DNA from: Blastococcus_B deserti
Lineage (GTDB): Bacteria > Actinomycetota > Actinomycetes > Mycobacteriales > Geodermatophilaceae
Assembly (NCBI RefSeq): GCF_042682525.1
Contig: NZ_JBHUHP010000008.1
Span: 1 to 64,000, forward strand
Length of the DNA: 64,000 nt
Direction of reading: 5' to 3'
This document shows, in pieces, positions 62,575 through 64,000 of the stretch. The notes beneath the pieces were generated by a model. That model was not told where the DNA came from, did not search any database, and saw only the letters and a program-made list of their open reading frames with translations. The translations under genes were made by a program, and so were the position numbers. Every line of letters starts with the position of its first letter. Within the stretch, counting starts at the first letter, position 1.

Positions 62575-63463
62575 CGTCGAGACCCCGCGCGGGGGCGGCC
62601 TCCGGGTCGCTCCCCGCGCCGGGGCGGCCGGCGAGCCCGTTCCGCTGGAGGAGGCTCAGGACGCGGGCCGGTACGGCGAGAAGGCGGTCCAGCTCGGCGT
62701 CGCACGGCGCGCCGGGCTCCCCGTCCCGGCCGGGGTCGCGCTGCCGGCGTCCCTGGTCGAAGCGGTGGCCTCCGGCGACCGCTCGGCCCGGCGGCGGGTC
62801 GAGCGGGCCCGGGCCGAGCTCGGGACCGGTCCGGTGGCCGTCCGGTCGTCCGCGATCGGCGAGGACTCGACCGACGCGAGCTTCGCCGGTCAGCACGTGA
62901 CCGTCCTGAACGCCGACGACGTCGTCGCCGCCGTCGAGCAGGTGGTCGCCTCCACCCGGGAAGGCGCCGTCGCGGCCTACCGCGGCCGCCTCGGGCAACC
63001 GGGGAGCAGCGGCGTGGGGGTCGTCGTGCAGCGGTTGGTGCCGGCCCGGGTGGCCGGGGTGCTGTTCACCTGCGACCCGGTGACCGGAGCCGACGAGCTC
63101 GTCGTCGAGGCGAGCTGGGCGCTCGGGGAGGCGGTGGTGGGTGGCATGGTCACCCCCGACCTGTACCGGCTCTCCCCGGACGGGGAGCTGCGCGGCACGT
63201 GGCCGGGCCGCAAGGACCGCGCGGTGGTGGCCGTCCCCGGGGGTGGCACCCGCACGGTCGCCGTCCCGACCACGGAGGCGCTGCGCCCGGCGCTCGACGC
63301 GCGAGCGTTGGACCGGCTGGCCGCGCTCGCGCGGCGGGTGCGGGAGGTGTGGTCCGGCCACAGCGACCTCGAGTGGGCCTTCTCCGCTCCGGACGACGGT
63401 CTGGCGCTGCTGCAGCGGCGCCCCGTGACCGCGGCACCGACGGTCGCCGGGCGGACGCCGTGA
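62546..63463 (+). CDS. Phosphotransferase subunit B: PPDK-type ATP-grasp domain
   Basis: 305 residues from GTG 62546 (GTG 62555 also possible). It is a stand-alone PEP synthase/PPDK N-terminal (ATP-binding) domain: GRYGEKAVQLGVARRAGLPVPAG, VAVRSSAIGEDSTDASFAGQHVT, VVVQRLVPARVAGVLFTCDPVTG and VVEASWALGEAVVGGMVTPDLY are the classical lid and nucleotide motifs, ending with EWAFSAPDDGLALLQRRPVT. Its size equals the N-terminal third of rifampin phosphotransferase. It probably transfers the beta-phosphate of ATP to the His of subunit A. Confidence 0.85.
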   Translation: MRPVWSPSADVETPRGGGLRVAPRAGAAGEPVPLEEAQDAGRYGEKAVQLGVARRAGLPVPAGVALPASLVEAVASGDRSARRRVERARAELGTGPVAVRSSAIGEDSTDASFAGQHVTVLNADDVVAAVEQVVASTREGAVAAYRGRLGQPGSSGVGVVVQRLVPARVAGVLFTCDPVTGADELVVEASWALGEAVVGGMVTPDLYRLSPDGELRGTWPGRKDRAVVAVPGGGTRTVAVPTTEALRPALDARALDRLAALARRVREVWSGHSDLEWAFSAPDDGLALLQRRPVTAAPTVAGRTP

Positions 63464-64000
63464 CCGGCACGGCCTCCCGCAGCTCTCCCCGGCCCCTCGG
63501 ACGCCGCGGGGGGCCGACGCGGTTGTTGCTGCCGATCTGCCTCACGACCGCCCTGGTGCCGCTGAACTCCACGATGGTGGCGGTGGCCCTGCCCGACCTC
63601 GCGCGCGACCTGCAGGCCGGGCCGGGCGGCACGCTGTCGCTGGTCATCAGCTACCTCGTCGTCACCGCGGCGGTGCAGCCGGTCGCCGGCAGCCTCGGCG
63701 ACCGGTGGGGCCGACGGGCTCCCGTCCTGGGTGGTGCGGCCGCCTTCGGCCTGCTGTCGGTCGCCGCGGCCGCGGCCGCGAGCCTGCCCGTGCTGGTGCT
63801 CCTGCGCTGCCTGCAGGCGGCAGCGGGTGCCACCGCGCTCCCCAACGCCATGGCCCTCGTGCGCGAGACGCTGCCGGAGGACCAGCGGGGCCGCGCACTG
63901 GGGCAGGTGGGCGCGGCGGCCACGCTGGCCGCGGCGGCCGGCCCGCCGATCGGAGGGCTGCTCACCGCCGCGGCGGGCTGGCCACTGGTATTCCTGGTCA
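63460..64000 (+). CDS. DHA2-type MFS drug exporter (N-terminal part)
   Basis: From GTG 63460, whose GTGA overlaps the subunit B stop; the frame is open to the window edge (180 residues). Hydrophobic helices and motif A PVAGSLGDRWGRRAPVLGG are visible (DRxGRR), with PLNSTMVAVALPDLARDL at the start typical of the EmrB/QacA 14-TM family. It is cotranscribed with the phosphotransferase genes, so a combined modify-and-export role is possible. Incomplete; the rest lies outside. Confidence 0.85.
   Translation, partial: MTGTASRSSPRPLGRRGGPTRLLLPICLTTALVPLNSTMVAVALPDLARDLQAGPGGTLSLVISYLVVTAAVQPVAGSLGDRWGRRAPVLGGAAAFGLLSVAAAAAASLPVLVLLRCLQAAAGATALPNAMALVRETLPEDQRGRALGQVGAAATLAAAAGPPIGGLLTAAAGWPLVFLV

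Overview
The window is GC-rich actinobacterial DNA. Mycothiol biosynthesis (mshC), a mycothiol-dependent maleylpyruvate-isomerase-fold protein, the SCO1664 / DUF3090 / MSMEG_4193 trio, frequent GTG starts and many 4-nt stop/start overlaps all point to Actinomycetota. A member of the Geodermatophilaceae (Blastococcus, Geodermatophilus or Modestobacter type) is my best guess, by inference only.

Positions 1 to about 27,090 look like a stable chromosomal backbone. They carry metH, a PAC2-family protein, an HD-domain dGTPase-like enzyme, mshC, SCO1664-like, DUF3090, a histidine phosphatase, uppP, an aldo/keto reductase, a RecD-like helicase, an M20 peptidase, a diguanylate cyclase and tRNA-Leu(GAG). 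The order from metH to uppP resembles the Rv2124c-Rv2136c neighbourhood of Mycobacterium tuberculosis, as I recall it. A c-di-AMP (ydaO/yuaA-type) riboswitch at 1953-2096 precedes a secreted cell-wall-type protein. A TetR / glycosyltransferase / hemerythrin operon sits at 19.9-22.6 kb.

From the tRNA-Leu to about 60 kb the DNA looks accessory. It holds two histidine kinase/response regulator pairs, vapBC, an IS3 scar, a CYP152-type P450 peroxygenase, a stand-alone ftsH, a DedA protein, and an alcohol dehydrogenase / amidohydrolase / DUF59 set of the kind that accompanies propane monooxygenase operons (no monooxygenase is present). A LuxR regulator, a PLP decarboxylase, a vanadium-haloperoxidase-like protein and a large AAA+ regulator follow. 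Gaps of 300-700 bp contain gene wreckage: a RelE tail, an acyl-CoA dehydrogenase N-terminus, an SDR C-terminus and an IS3 OrfA. A short element whose core closely matches the 3' end of the tRNA-Leu recurs in one orientation at 32.3, 33.1, 33.4, 39.6 and 48.2 kb, with an exact 17-nt tRNA match at 44.0 kb. Two copies flank vapBC and one follows the relE remnant.

The right end (60.8-64.0 kb) is an operon that looks like a rifampin-phosphotransferase/PEP-synthase-type enzyme split into two genes in swapped order: first substrate-domain plus phosphohistidine domain, then the ATP-grasp domain. A DHA2-type drug exporter follows and runs off the window. This operon and the tRNA-like repeat family are the best candidates for something new.
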